Assembly (NCBI RefSeq): GCF_009828065.1
Contig: NZ_WTYK01000009.1
Span: forward strand, 32,439-96,438
Length of the DNA stretch: 64,000 nucleotides
From: Croceibacterium soli
GTDB taxonomy: Bacteria; Pseudomonadota; Alphaproteobacteria; Sphingomonadales; Sphingomonadaceae
Direction: 5' to 3'
Position 1 is the stretch's first letter. Each line of letters starts with the position of its first letter. The position numbers were made by a program, and so were the translations under genes. Of the stretch, positions 16,111-24,861 are shown piece by piece. The notes beneath the pieces are model-generated. The model ran no database searches. It worked only from the letters and a program-made list of their open reading frames with translations, and had not been told where the DNA came from.

Positions 16111-17481
16111 ATGAGCACGCGCAAGGCGTCGACGGGGGAAGAGCCGCGGATCGAAAGCCGTGCGCAGCTCATCGCCCCATTGGAAGGGGGCGCGAAGCCG
16201 CCGGCCGACTGGCGCATCGGCACCGAGCACGAAAAGCTCGTCTTCAAGACCGAAGACCACCGCGCCCCGTCTTACGACGAAGACGGCGGTATCCGCGATA
16301 TCCTGTTGCAAATGCAGGAGTTCGGCTGGCAGCCGGTCGAGGAGAACGGCAAAGTCATCGCGATGGCGGGCGCCGACGGAACGGTAAGCCTGGAGCCTGC
16401 CGGACAACTCGAACTCTCCGGCGCGCCTCTCTTGGACCTGCACGGCACCTGCGCGGAAACCGGCCGGCACCTGCAGCAGGTCAAAGCCGTCGGCGAGAAG
16501 TGCGGCGTCGGCTTCCTCGGCCTGGGCATGTGGCCGGACAAGACCCGCGACGTGCTGCCGATCATGCCGAAGGGCCGCTACGAGATCATGCTGCGGCACA
16601 TGCCGCGGGTGGGCTCGCTCGGGCTCGACATGATGCTGCGCACCTGCACGATCCAGGTGAACCTCGATTACTGTTCCGAAGCGAACATGGCGAAGAAGTT
16701 CCGCGTCGGCTTGGCTCTCCAGCCGCTGGCGACGGCGCTGTTCGCCAACTCGCCGTTCACCGAAGGCAAGCCGAACGGCTTCCTTTCCTACCGCAGCCAC
16801 ATCTGGTCCGATACCGATCCGCATCGTACCGGCATGCTGCCGTTCGTGTTCGAGGACGGGTTCGGGTACGAGCGCTATGTCGACTACATGCTCGACGTGC
16901 CGATGTATTTCGTCTTCCGCGAAGGGCGGTACATCGATGCCGCCGGGCAGAGCTTCCGCGATTTCATGCGCGGCGAACTCCCTGCCCTCCCCGGCGAGCT
17001 GCCGACCGAGAGCGACTGGATCGACCACCTCTCGACCGCCTTCCCCGAAGTCCGGCTGAAGAGTTTCCTGGAGATGCGTGGGGCCGACGGCGGCCCCTGG
17101 AACCGCATCTGCGCCCTCCCGGCGCTCTGGGTCGGGCTGCTTTACGACCAGACCGCGCTCGATGCCGCATGGGACCTGGTCAAGGACTGGTCGATGGAAG
17201 AGCGCGAGGCGCTGCGCGACGCCGTGCCGAAGCTGGCGCTCGACGCGCCGATCCCCGGCGGAGGGACCCTGCGCGACCTCGCCCGCGTGGCGCTGCCGAT
17301 CGCGCGCGGCGGCCTTTCGGCGCGGGCGCGGCTGAACGAGGCCGGCGACAACGAGACCGGCTTCCTCGAACCGCTCGAGGAGATCGTCGAAAGCGGCAAA
17401 GTCCCCGCCCAGCGCCTGCTGGACAAGTTCCACGGCCAGTGGGGCGGCGACATCACCCGGGTCTACGAAGAAAGCTTCTGA
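16111..17481 (+). CDS. gshA: Glutamate-cysteine ligase (plant/alphaproteobacterial type)
   Basis: A 456-residue enzyme that makes gamma-glutamylcysteine, the first step of glutathione synthesis, from glutamate, cysteine and ATP. It belongs to the type shared by plants and alphaproteobacteria. WRIGTEHEKLVFK near residue 35, GADGTVSLEPAGQLELSGAP (about 90), MPRVGSLGLDMMLRTCTIQVN (about 165-185) and ALPALWVGLLYD are characteristic. It lies 39 bp after rsmE. Its stop is one base from the stop of the convergent methyltransferase-like gene, so there is no room for a terminator between them. Confidence 0.95.
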   Translation: MSTRKASTGEEPRIESRAQLIAPLEGGAKPPADWRIGTEHEKLVFKTEDHRAPSYDEDGGIRDILLQMQEFGWQPVEENGKVIAMAGADGTVSLEPAGQLELSGAPLLDLHGTCAETGRHLQQVKAVGEKCGVGFLGLGMWPDKTRDVLPIMPKGRYEIMLRHMPRVGSLGLDMMLRTCTIQVNLDYCSEANMAKKFRVGLALQPLATALFANSPFTEGKPNGFLSYRSHIWSDTDPHRTGMLPFVFEDGFGYERYVDYMLDVPMYFVFREGRYIDAAGQSFRDFMRGELPALPGELPTESDWIDHLSTAFPEVRLKSFLEMRGADGGPWNRICALPALWVGLLYDQTALDAAWDLVKDWSMEEREALRDAVPKLALDAPIPGGGTLRDLARVALPIARGGLSARARLNEAGDNETGFLEPLEEIVESGKVPAQRLLDKFHGQWGGDITRVYEESF

Positions 17482-17482
17482 G

Positions 17483-18835
17483 CTACTCCGCCGGCTGCAC
17501 CGCCACGCAGCGCGGGCGGGCGCGGGAGAGCAGGCGGGCGAGCGGCGCCGTGATCGCGCCGTGCCGCTGCATCCAGGCGTGGTATTCGCGGTACTTCGCG
17601 TCCTCGCCCAGCAGGTGCGTTTCCTCCGTCCTGGCGCGCCAGTAGTAGATCGCGCTGACGCAGGCGAGGAACGTCGTATTGCGTACCATGTCCACCATCG
17701 AGCCGCTGGTGACCATGAAGGGCAGGACGGAGCACCACCAGAACAGGTTCTTGGACAAGTACGCCGGGTGCCGCGTGAAGCGGTACGGCCCGTTCGTCAG
17801 GACGCCGCGGTAGGTGAGGTTGGAGAAGCGGATGCCGAACGCGACCGTGGCCCAGGCGTAGACGGCGGTGAGGAACACCAGCCAGGCGGCCCAGATCCAC
17901 AGCAGCACCTCATGCCCCGCGAACCAGTGGCCCCAGCCGGCCGTGGCGTACTCGTATTGGATCACCCCGCCCTGCCCCATGAAGGCGTAGACGAACGGCG
18001 GGTAGCAGATCAGCGCCGCCACCCAGCCGCCTAGGAACGGATTGCCGCTGCGGATATGAGCGTCGAGCGGGCGCAGCGTGAGAAGGTAGCCGACGGTGCC
18101 GATCTGCACGTCGATCACGAACAGAAGTTCGAACAAGCCCACGCCGACCCGCACCGGATCCTGCGCGATCGCGCTCCAGTCCGCTTCCACGACGGCTGCA
18201 AAGCCCGCCGGGAGCGCGGAGATCATGAACGCGCCGAAGAAGCCCTTGATCAGCCACGCGCGCCAATGCTTCTTCACCTCCTCACCGTCCCAGCCCTCGC
18301 GGCCGAGCAGCATCGCACCGAAGTGCCAGGCGTGGTCGCGCGGCTCCACCAGCACGCGGTCCAGCCACAGGACATAGGGCACCGACAGCACGAACAGCGG
18401 CACGGCGGCCCAGCCGATTACGTTCATCGCGAAGAGGTACTGCCCGTCCCAGTACCAGCGGCCGAGGCAGTAGAGGAAACCGATGATCGCCCAGGTCGCC
18501 CACAGACCGGCCAGCTTCGTCAGCGATTCCGGCAGCGCCGCGGCGAGCGGGCGCTTGCGGCTCCAGTCGATCCCGGTGCTGGGACTGCGGTGCACTTTCT
18601 CCACCAACACCGACCACGACGCCATCGCCAGGCCGGTGAGGATCATCGCCATGAGCGCCGAATGCGGCCCGGACAGCCGCGCACGCGGGCCCGCCAGGTC
18701 GAGCCCCTCGGAAAGCTCCGGCCAGCTGCGGCAAACCGCGATCCAGCCGAGCAGCGCGGCGAGGCCGACCAGGCCGACCCACGGCGAAACGTCGCTGGCG
18801 GGCGGGCTGCCCGGGCGGGAGAAAGGCGCGCTCAT
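17483..18835 (-). CDS. Membrane methyltransferase of the isoprenylcysteine/phospholipid methyltransferase family
   Basis: A 450-residue polytopic membrane protein with about ten hydrophobic segments. The C-terminal part carries the ICMT/PEMT pattern LTNGPYRFTRHPAYLSKNLFWW (about residue 360), with R-H-P-x-Y, and the downstream RTEETHLLGEDAKYREYHAWM with paired glutamates, which in this family bind SAM. The N-terminal ~250 residues are an extra membrane region not present in simple members. The substrate is unknown, and bacterial relatives are annotated loosely as isoprenylcysteine methyltransferases. It converges on gshA with a one-base gap. Confidence 0.75.
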   Translation of the reverse strand: MSAPFSRPGSPPASDVSPWVGLVGLAALLGWIAVCRSWPELSEGLDLAGPRARLSGPHSALMAMILTGLAMASWSVLVEKVHRSPSTGIDWSRKRPLAAALPESLTKLAGLWATWAIIGFLYCLGRWYWDGQYLFAMNVIGWAAVPLFVLSVPYVLWLDRVLVEPRDHAWHFGAMLLGREGWDGEEVKKHWRAWLIKGFFGAFMISALPAGFAAVVEADWSAIAQDPVRVGVGLFELLFVIDVQIGTVGYLLTLRPLDAHIRSGNPFLGGWVAALICYPPFVYAFMGQGGVIQYEYATAGWGHWFAGHEVLLWIWAAWLVFLTAVYAWATVAFGIRFSNLTYRGVLTNGPYRFTRHPAYLSKNLFWWCSVLPFMVTSGSMVDMVRNTTFLACVSAIYYWRARTEETHLLGEDAKYREYHAWMQRHGAITAPLARLLSRARPRCVAVQPAE

Positions 18836-18909
18836 CGGGCCCGCGTTAGGCGAAAAGGGTTAAAGGGCGGGTAACGGGAGGCGTAGCCCGCAAACCGCCG
18901 TGCCCGTTC

Positions 18910-19014
18910 ATCCTTCGACAAGCTCAGGACGAACGGATCGGGGGTGGCTCTACCAAATTCGTGTCGCCTGATCCCTAGCGCCCACCTCCGTTCGTGGTGA
19001 GCCTGTCGAACCAC
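18910..19014. repeat. Two 21-bp palindromes in opposite orientation
   Basis: Copies are at 18910-18930 (TCCT/AGGA arms, one degenerate end) and 18994-19014 (GTGGT/ACCAC arms), both with the TCGACAAGCTC-like core and CGTTC/GAACG flanks. They fill most of the 212-bp gap between the methyltransferase-like gene start and the bamB stop. I see no gene in that gap. Confidence 0.8.
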
Positions 19015-19047
19015 GACTGGCACGCTCCACCCGTTCAGGTCCGAACC

Positions 19048-20409
19048 TTACCGGAACGCCGTGATCTTGCCGTCGTCGGACAGGATGTAGAGCGTCTGGT
19101 TGGCGGCGATCGGCGGGAGCGAAACGCCGGAGGAGAGCTGGGTCAGCTCGCTCGCCGCGCCGCTGGTCACGTCCACCGAAAGGACCCTGCCGCGCGAGTT
19201 AGCGATCCACAGCTTGTTGCCGGCGAGCACCGGGCCCGTCCAAAACACCGGGTCGGAGCGCTTCTCTTCGTTGCGGTAGCGTTCGAGCTGGGTGACCCAG
19301 CGGACGCGCCCGGTCGAGCGGGCGATCGCCAGGATGCGGGCGTCGTCGGTCAGGGTGAAGATCCACTCGCCGGCCACCGCAGGGGTGGAGATGCCGGCTA
19401 GCGTCAGTTCCCAGATGCGCTGCCCGGTGACGAGTTCGTAGGCCGCCATGCGGCCGCCCTGACCGAGCGCGTAGACCCGGCCGCCGTCGATGATCGGATC
19501 GGCGTCGACGTCGGTCAGCGTGCTCACCGAAGTGGAGATCGAAGTCCGCGCCAAGGCGTCCGACCACAGCACGCGGCCGTTCTCGTAGCGATAGGCGACC
19601 AGTTCGCCCGACGAGTATCCCGCGATCACCGTGCCCTGCCCGGCGGCCGGCGTGGCGACGCCGAACACCCCGGCCTCGCCGGACCCGGCGGCGTCCTGCC
19701 AGATGATCCGCCCGTCCGTGAGGTCGAGCGCGAAAATCTGGTTGTCCATCGTCATCGCGTAGACCGCGTTGAAAGCGACCGTCGGCGCGCCGCGCAGCGG
19801 GCCGGAGGGCTTCACGCGCCACAGCTCCGCACCGGTGTTGGCATCCAGCGCGACGACGTCGCCGGAGCCGCTGGTGGCGTAGACTTTCCCTTCGAAGTAG
19901 CTTGCCCCGCCGCCGAAGCTGGAAGCGCGCAGATCCTTCTCGAGCGCGAGCTGATAAGCCCACCGCTTCGCGCCGGTAGCGGCGTCGAATGCGTTCACGC
20001 TGCCATTGGTGTCGACCGCGTAGAGCATGCCGTTGCCGATCACCGGCGCCGCCGCGAGGCGTTCCCGCTTGCTGGTGCCCTGGATCGAAGCGGTCCAGGC
20101 GCGCACGGGGGCGGCGCTCAGCGCTGCGTGCCCGGCGCTCTTGGACGCATTGCCGCCGGCCTGGGCCCATTCGGCGTTCACCTGCGGAGGCGGCAGCACG
20201 ACGGCGACGCCGGCGAGCGACGGATCGGCCGAGACTTCGGTGGCGATGTTCGACAGGATCGGCGTGCGGTTGCCGACGGTCGGCGTCTTGGGCTTGTCGC
20301 TCCCGCCGAGAATGCCGCAACCGGCGAGCAGCGCCGATGAGGCGCAGACGAGCGCGGCGCGGCGCAGGAGGTTCGGAAAGGCAGTACCGCTCATCTGTTC
20401 ATCCATCAT
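19048..20409 (-). CDS. bamB: Outer-membrane assembly lipoprotein BamB
   Basis: A 453-residue lipoprotein of the BAM complex, which inserts beta-barrels into the outer membrane. The signal peptide ends in a lipobox LLAGCG (about residue 30). Beta-propeller (PQQ-like) repeats follow, for example LYAVDTNGSVNAFDAATGAKRW, VYATSGSGDVVALDANTGAELW and AVYAMTMDNQIFALDLTDGR, ending with TLYILSDDGKITAFR. The ATG at 20409 overlaps the stop of the upstream YfgM-like gene (ATGATGGAT); ATGs at 20406 and 20394 are also possible starts. The gene pairing mirrors yfgM-bamB of enterobacteria. Confidence 0.93.
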   Translation of the reverse strand: MMDEQMSGTAFPNLLRRAALVCASSALLAGCGILGGSDKPKTPTVGNRTPILSNIATEVSADPSLAGVAVVLPPPQVNAEWAQAGGNASKSAGHAALSAAPVRAWTASIQGTSKRERLAAAPVIGNGMLYAVDTNGSVNAFDAATGAKRWAYQLALEKDLRASSFGGGASYFEGKVYATSGSGDVVALDANTGAELWRVKPSGPLRGAPTVAFNAVYAMTMDNQIFALDLTDGRIIWQDAAGSGEAGVFGVATPAAGQGTVIAGYSSGELVAYRYENGRVLWSDALARTSISTSVSTLTDVDADPIIDGGRVYALGQGGRMAAYELVTGQRIWELTLAGISTPAVAGEWIFTLTDDARILAIARSTGRVRWVTQLERYRNEEKRSDPVFWTGPVLAGNKLWIANSRGRVLSVDVTSGAASELTQLSSGVSLPPIAANQTLYILSDDGKITAFR

Positions 20410-21179
20410 TGCGCGGCGGCTTCGCCGCCAGCGGTTTCCGCGATTGCCTGGTCGATATCGACCACCGCGTCGTAGCCGAGCATGCCGGCCATCTGCCGCG
20501 TGCGCGAACGCAAGGTCTGCGGCACGTCCTCGTCCTTGGCGATCGAGGCGAACAGCGGGCCGGCGAGGTCGTTCTTGCCCTGCTTGAGATAGGCCATCGC
20601 CAGCAGCTCGCCGGCGCTGCCGAACCAGGGCGTGCCCGGCGTGGCGAGCGGCTTCAGCCGGTCGATCACCTGCTGCGGCTCCATGCTGTCGAACGTGGCG
20701 GCCACGGCGCGGATCGCAGCCAGTTCGCGGTAGGCGGCAGGAGCATCGTCGTCGTCGGCCACGGCGAACAGCATCTTCGCCCCGTCGGCTGCTTTGCCCT
20801 GCTCGATCAGGATCCCGGCGCGCAGCATGGCTGCGCCGGCCGCCGCTGCGGGGGCGCCGTCCTCGGCGATCGCCGCGAGTTCCTTGTCGGCGGTGTCGCG
20901 GTTGCCGGCCTCGAGCTGGTCGAGCGCGGTGACGAGCTCTTCCGATCCCGTCTCCAGCTTTCCTTCCTGGCTCGCGTCCCACCACAGCCAGGCACCGAAC
21001 GCCGCCAGCAGCAGGATGAGCCCGCCGATGATCAGCTTCCCGTAAGTCTGGGCGATATGCGCCGCCCGATCCTGGCGGACGGCTTCGTCCACCTCGCGCA
21101 GCAGCATGTCCTGCTCGGCCACCTTGCGGGAGGCGAGCTTGTCGGCGCGGTTCTGATCGGTTGTCGTTGGAAGGGCCAC
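20406..21179 (-). CDS. YfgM-like TPR-containing membrane protein
   Basis: A 257-residue protein with one membrane helix (GKLIIGGLILLLAAFGAWLWW, about residues 47-67) and a periplasmic tetratricopeptide-like region with repeated alanine-rich helices (ELAAIAEDGAPAAAAGAAML, ELLAMAYLKQGKNDLAGPLF). This is the layout of YfgM, an ancillary SecYEG/chaperone-network protein encoded next to bamB. The start is uncertain: no ATG precedes residue 25. The GTG at 21179 (MALPTTTDQ) is chosen, while TTG 21248 and ATG 21107 are alternatives. The stop overlaps bamB. Confidence 0.82.
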   Translation of the reverse strand: MALPTTTDQNRADKLASRKVAEQDMLLREVDEAVRQDRAAHIAQTYGKLIIGGLILLLAAFGAWLWWDASQEGKLETGSEELVTALDQLEAGNRDTADKELAAIAEDGAPAAAAGAAMLRAGILIEQGKAADGAKMLFAVADDDDAPAAYRELAAIRAVAATFDSMEPQQVIDRLKPLATPGTPWFGSAGELLAMAYLKQGKNDLAGPLFASIAKDEDVPQTLRSRTRQMAGMLGYDAVVDIDQAIAETAGGEAAAQ

Positions 21180-21288
21180 TGCGGCTTTCTCGAAAGGCTG
21201 TTGTTGGAAGTGCGGCGGCTGTTTAGGGTCCGTACTCTGTGCTGGCAATTACCGATTGGCCTGTGTCCCCCGCGAGGTGAACGGCTAC

Positions 21289-22434
21289 TTAAGGCGCCTT
21301 GCGCCCCATCAGGCCCCAATAGAGCGCCTTGTAGCGCTCGATCATCGTCGTCTCGTCATACTCCTTGCGCGCCAGTGTGCGGTTCGCGGCGCCCACGCGC
21401 TCGCGCAGCGCGGCGTCGCCGGCGAGCCGCTCCAGCGCGGCGCCGAGGTCCCGTTCGTCGCTGCCGGGCGCGACGAACTCGCGGTTCTCCTCGGCGACCA
21501 TGGCCGCCACGTCGCCGACCGCCGGTGAGACGATCGGCACCCCAGCCGCCATGGCCTCGATCACCGAGATCGGGAACTGCTCGCTGGTGGAGGACAAGGC
21601 GAAGATGTCGAACAGGCCCACCAGATCCTGCGGCCGGGCCACGAAGCCCGGCAGGTGCACGCGGTGCTCGATGCGCAGCCGCTCGGCCTCCGCGACGATC
21701 GCCGCCCGCTCCGGCCCTTCGCCGGCGATCACCAGATGCCAATCCTCCGGCAGGCGGGAGAATGCCCGGACCAGCCGGGGCAGGTCCTTGACCTTGCGCA
21801 GCCCGGCCAGCGTGCCGACCCACTTCTCGCCCTTACGCTTGACCAGGCTCGGCAAGGCGTCGGCCCGCGGCTTCTTCGCATAGGCGCGCGTATCCACGCC
21901 GTTGGGGATCCGCCGCACGCGGGTGTGGGGCTGCTGCCACGCCTCCAGCGCGATGCGCTGGAGCAGGCGCGAGGGCACGACCAGCGCGGACGTGCGGCCG
22001 AGCGCGATGCGGCGGTAGAAGTTGCGCCCCGCCTTCAGGCGCAAGGCTTCGTCTTCGTTGAAGCCGTCTTCGTGATGGACCAGCGGCGGCAGGCGGTAGA
22101 CGTCGGCGAACAGGGTATGCGCCATCACCGCGTCCATGGCGCCCCAGTTGTAGGTGCAGATCAGGTCATAACCGGCCATCGCGGCGGCGATGCTCTTGAG
22201 CCTGCCCGGCAGCGGCTTGCCCTTGAGCGAGGGGAACTTCGGCCAGGCGACCTTGCGCTTCGGATCGAGCAGAGCGGCCGCCCCGCGGCGGTCCGGATCG
22301 CCCGAGACGATCGCGTGCTCGGTCCCCGCCCCGAAGGCGTTGATCAGGCGGACGCAGCGAACTTCCTTCCCGCCCGGATCGAACGTGGAATGAAGGTGCA
22401 GGATACGCGGCACCTGGTTCGGTTTGCGGCTCAT
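21289..22434 (-). CDS. Glycosyltransferase family 4 (GT-B)
   Basis: A 381-residue retaining glycosyltransferase. The N-terminal domain has ILHLHSTFDPGGKEVRCVRL with the glycine-rich acceptor loop. The C-terminal donor domain has VGTLAGLRKVKDLPRLVRAF, LVIAGEGPERA, VHLPGFV and the E-x7-E motif in SSTSEQFPISVIEAMAAGVP (about residues 295-315). The sugar and acceptor cannot be deduced; an envelope polysaccharide or glycolipid is likely. Its start overlaps the stop of the alpha/beta hydrolase gene upstream (ATGA), so both are coupled. Confidence 0.87.
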   Translation of the reverse strand: MSRKPNQVPRILHLHSTFDPGGKEVRCVRLINAFGAGTEHAIVSGDPDRRGAAALLDPKRKVAWPKFPSLKGKPLPGRLKSIAAAMAGYDLICTYNWGAMDAVMAHTLFADVYRLPPLVHHEDGFNEDEALRLKAGRNFYRRIALGRTSALVVPSRLLQRIALEAWQQPHTRVRRIPNGVDTRAYAKKPRADALPSLVKRKGEKWVGTLAGLRKVKDLPRLVRAFSRLPEDWHLVIAGEGPERAAIVAEAERLRIEHRVHLPGFVARPQDLVGLFDIFALSSTSEQFPISVIEAMAAGVPIVSPAVGDVAAMVAEENREFVAPGSDERDLGAALERLAGDAALRERVGAANRTLARKEYDETTMIERYKALYWGLMGRKAP

Positions 22435-23303
22435 GCGACCTCCGCCAGGAGTTGCGCGATCGCGCGCCGTGCTTCGGGTTCGCCGAGCGTCGGCGCGTGT
22501 CCGACGCGGGCGACGGTGGCCGCGCTAAGCCCGGGCACTTCGGCCTGCATCCGGCGCACGGTGTCGGCGGACAGCAAGTCCGACAGTTCGCCCCGCAGGA
22601 CCAGCGACGGCATCCCGCCGAGCGCGCGGAAGGCGGGCCACAAGTCGGCCGGCGGGACCTCCGGCACGGCATTGAGCGGCTCTGCGATCTTCATGTCATA
22701 GTCGAACACGATGCGGCCGTTGCCGCCGACGACCATCGCGCGTTTGGCGAAGTCCAGCCATTCGGAAATCTGGTAGTCGGGGTGCGCGGCGCCCGCCATC
22801 TCCCGCAGGGCACGCGCGGCGTGCATCCAAGTTTCGAAGCTGCCGCCCTGCCCCACGTATTCGCGGATCCGGGCCACGCCCGCCGGCTCGATCTGCGGGC
22901 CGATGTCGTTGAGCACCACTCCGGCGAGCGGCCAGGCCTGTGTGGCGGCCAGGGTCACCGCGATCAGCCCGCCCATCGAAGTGCCGATGGCCACGACCGG
23001 GCCGCAATCGAGCTGGCGCAGCAGCCCCAGCACGTCGGCCACGTATGTATCGAGCCGGTAGCTGGCCGCATCGCGCGCATATTCGCTCTGCCCGCGGCCG
23101 CGCATCTCCGGCACGATCATCCGCCATTCGCCGGCGAACGCCTCGGCCAGCGCCTCGAAGTCACGCGCGTTGCGGGTCAGCCCATGCAGGCACAGCAATG
23201 GCGGCCTATCCTGCCTTCCGGCAGCGGCGGGATAGTCGCGGTAGTGGAGCGTGAGACCGTCCTCGCTCTCCCACTCGCCTTCGGAAAAGGCCGGTGCGGC
23301 CAT
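22431..23303 (-). CDS. Alpha/beta hydrolase
   Basis: A 290-residue soluble alpha/beta-fold hydrolase. The oxyanion region is LLCLHGLTRNARDFEALAEA, the nucleophile elbow GTSMGG (serine about residue 108), the acid probably in the LRGELSDLLSADT segment, and the catalytic histidine in VARVGHAPTLGEP near the C terminus. Members include esterases, lactonases and epoxide hydrolases, and no substrate can be assigned. The stop overlaps the glycosyltransferase start. It is divergent from selO, with 67 bp between them. Confidence 0.87.
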   Translation of the reverse strand: MAAPAFSEGEWESEDGLTLHYRDYPAAAGRQDRPPLLCLHGLTRNARDFEALAEAFAGEWRMIVPEMRGRGQSEYARDAASYRLDTYVADVLGLLRQLDCGPVVAIGTSMGGLIAVTLAATQAWPLAGVVLNDIGPQIEPAGVARIREYVGQGGSFETWMHAARALREMAGAAHPDYQISEWLDFAKRAMVVGGNGRIVFDYDMKIAEPLNAVPEVPPADLWPAFRALGGMPSLVLRGELSDLLSADTVRRMQAEVPGLSAATVARVGHAPTLGEPEARRAIAQLLAEVA

Positions 23304-23370
23304 GCTGGTATGCGCCCCTCAGTTTGGCCCGCGCCTTGCGCCGGGCCGGTCCGATGCCCACTAATGCCAG

Positions 23371-24786
23371 ATGCGCGCCGAACCGCAAGCTGCCCCCTAT
23401 CGCCCCGATCCGCAGATCGGAGCTCTCGCCGATTGGCTCGGAGATGCCGTCGATCCGGCCGACTTTCCCGACCATCGGCTGCGCTTCCGCAACAGCCGCT
23501 GGGACAAGGCCGTCGGGCTCGGCAGCCTGTCCGACGAGCAGTGGATCGCCCACTTCGGCAAGTTCGCGCCCCTGCCGGACAACCTGCCCCGGCCCCTGGC
23601 GCTGCGCTATCACGGGCACCAGTTCCGGGTGTACAACCCGGAGATCGGCGACGGGCGCGGGTTCACCTTCGCACAGCTGCGTGACGGCCCCGGCCGCCTG
23701 CTCGACCTCGGCACGAAGGGCAGCGGCCTGACGCCGTACAGCCGAACGGCCGACGGGCGCCTAACGCTGAAAGGCGCGGTGCGGGAGATCCTGGCTACGG
23801 AGATGCTCGAGGCGCTCGGCGTCTATACCTCCAAGACCTTCTCGGTCATCGAAACCGGAGAGGAGCTTCAGCGGGGGGACGAGCCTTCCCCGACCCGCTC
23901 GGCCGTGCTCGTCCGGCTCAGCCACTCGCACATCCGCATAGGCACCTTTCAGCGGCTCGCAGCCTACGAAGAGGACGATCACCTGCACGCGCTGGTCGAT
24001 TACTGCCTGGCGCAGTTCCCAGGTCCCCTGCCGCCCGAGGACGCTCCCGGCCGGGAGCAGCCGGCGGCGATCCTGATGCACCAGGCGGTCGAGCGCCTCG
24101 CCGACCTGGCCGCGAGCTACATGGCGGCGGGCTTCGTCCACGGCGTGCTCAACACCGACAACATGAACGTGACCGGGGAAAGCTTCGACTACGGCCCCTG
24201 GCGCTGGCTTCCGCGGTGGGAGCCGGGGTTCACGGCGGCCTATTTCGATCATTCGGGCCTTTATGCCTTCGGCCGACAGCCGGAGGCGATCCACTGGAAC
24301 CTCGGGCAACTGGCGATGGCCTTGCGGCGGATCTGCGAGGCCGAACCGCTGGTGGCGGCATTCAACCGCTTCGGCGAATGCTACACGGAGGCGATGCGGC
24401 GCCGCTTCTGCTGGCGCCTCGGCGTGGGCAGCCAGGGCAGCGAAGCGGACAGCGCCCTGATCGCCGCCGCCGAGAAGACCATGCGCGAAGGCGAGATCGG
24501 GCCGGACGAGTTCTTCTTCCGCCACCGCGGCGGGCGGGATGTGCAGGGCGCGCTGGCCGAAGCGTTCGGCGGGTACAAACCGGTGGCGGACGATCACCCT
24601 TACTGGTTCGATCCCGCACCCCAGGCCATGCTGATCGACGAAGTCGAAGCGATCTGGTCGGCCATCGCCGAGCGCGACGACTGGCAGCCGCTGGAGGACA
24701 AGGTCGCGGCGCTCCGCCGCATGGGCGAGGCGCTCGGCGAACCGCCCGTGCCGGCCGGGCACCTGGCTGCGGATGCAGTTGCCTGA
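23371..24786 (+). CDS. selO: Protein adenylyltransferase SelO (YdiU family)
   Basis: A 471-residue SelO pseudokinase. SelO transfers AMP from ATP to serine, threonine and tyrosine residues of target proteins, with links to oxidative stress. Diagnostic segments are RYHGHQFRVYNPEIGDGRG (about residue 85), LDLGTKGSGLTPYSRTADGR (about 113), HSHIRIGTFQR (about 185) and GFVHGVLNTDNMNVTGESFDYGP (about 252-275), with the inverted kinase residues in N-T-D-N and D-Y-G-P. Length matches the bacterial family. This form lacks a visible C-terminal Cys-x-x-Cys or selenocysteine. astD follows, starting 75 bp downstream. Confidence 0.93.
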   Translation: MRAEPQAAPYRPDPQIGALADWLGDAVDPADFPDHRLRFRNSRWDKAVGLGSLSDEQWIAHFGKFAPLPDNLPRPLALRYHGHQFRVYNPEIGDGRGFTFAQLRDGPGRLLDLGTKGSGLTPYSRTADGRLTLKGAVREILATEMLEALGVYTSKTFSVIETGEELQRGDEPSPTRSAVLVRLSHSHIRIGTFQRLAAYEEDDHLHALVDYCLAQFPGPLPPEDAPGREQPAAILMHQAVERLADLAASYMAAGFVHGVLNTDNMNVTGESFDYGPWRWLPRWEPGFTAAYFDHSGLYAFGRQPEAIHWNLGQLAMALRRICEAEPLVAAFNRFGECYTEAMRRRFCWRLGVGSQGSEADSALIAAAEKTMREGEIGPDEFFFRHRGGRDVQGALAEAFGGYKPVADDHPYWFDPAPQAMLIDEVEAIWSAIAERDDWQPLEDKVAALRRMGEALGEPPVPAGHLAADAVA

Positions 24787-24861
24787 CGGGGTGGCTTGGT
24801 TGACCGCCAGCCGCTATCAGGCAAGGAAGTCTCCCTTGAAACCATCGGAATTCCCCGAACC

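Noticed and set aside
15223..17433. A 736-residue minus-strand open frame over rsmE and gshA
   Set aside because: Both plus-strand genes are unmistakable; the frame has no start context or domain.
18836..19047. TTAA-N7-GTAA near 18859 as a CtrA box
   Set aside because: It matches only in part and is single, without the paired arrangement seen at 32295-32344.
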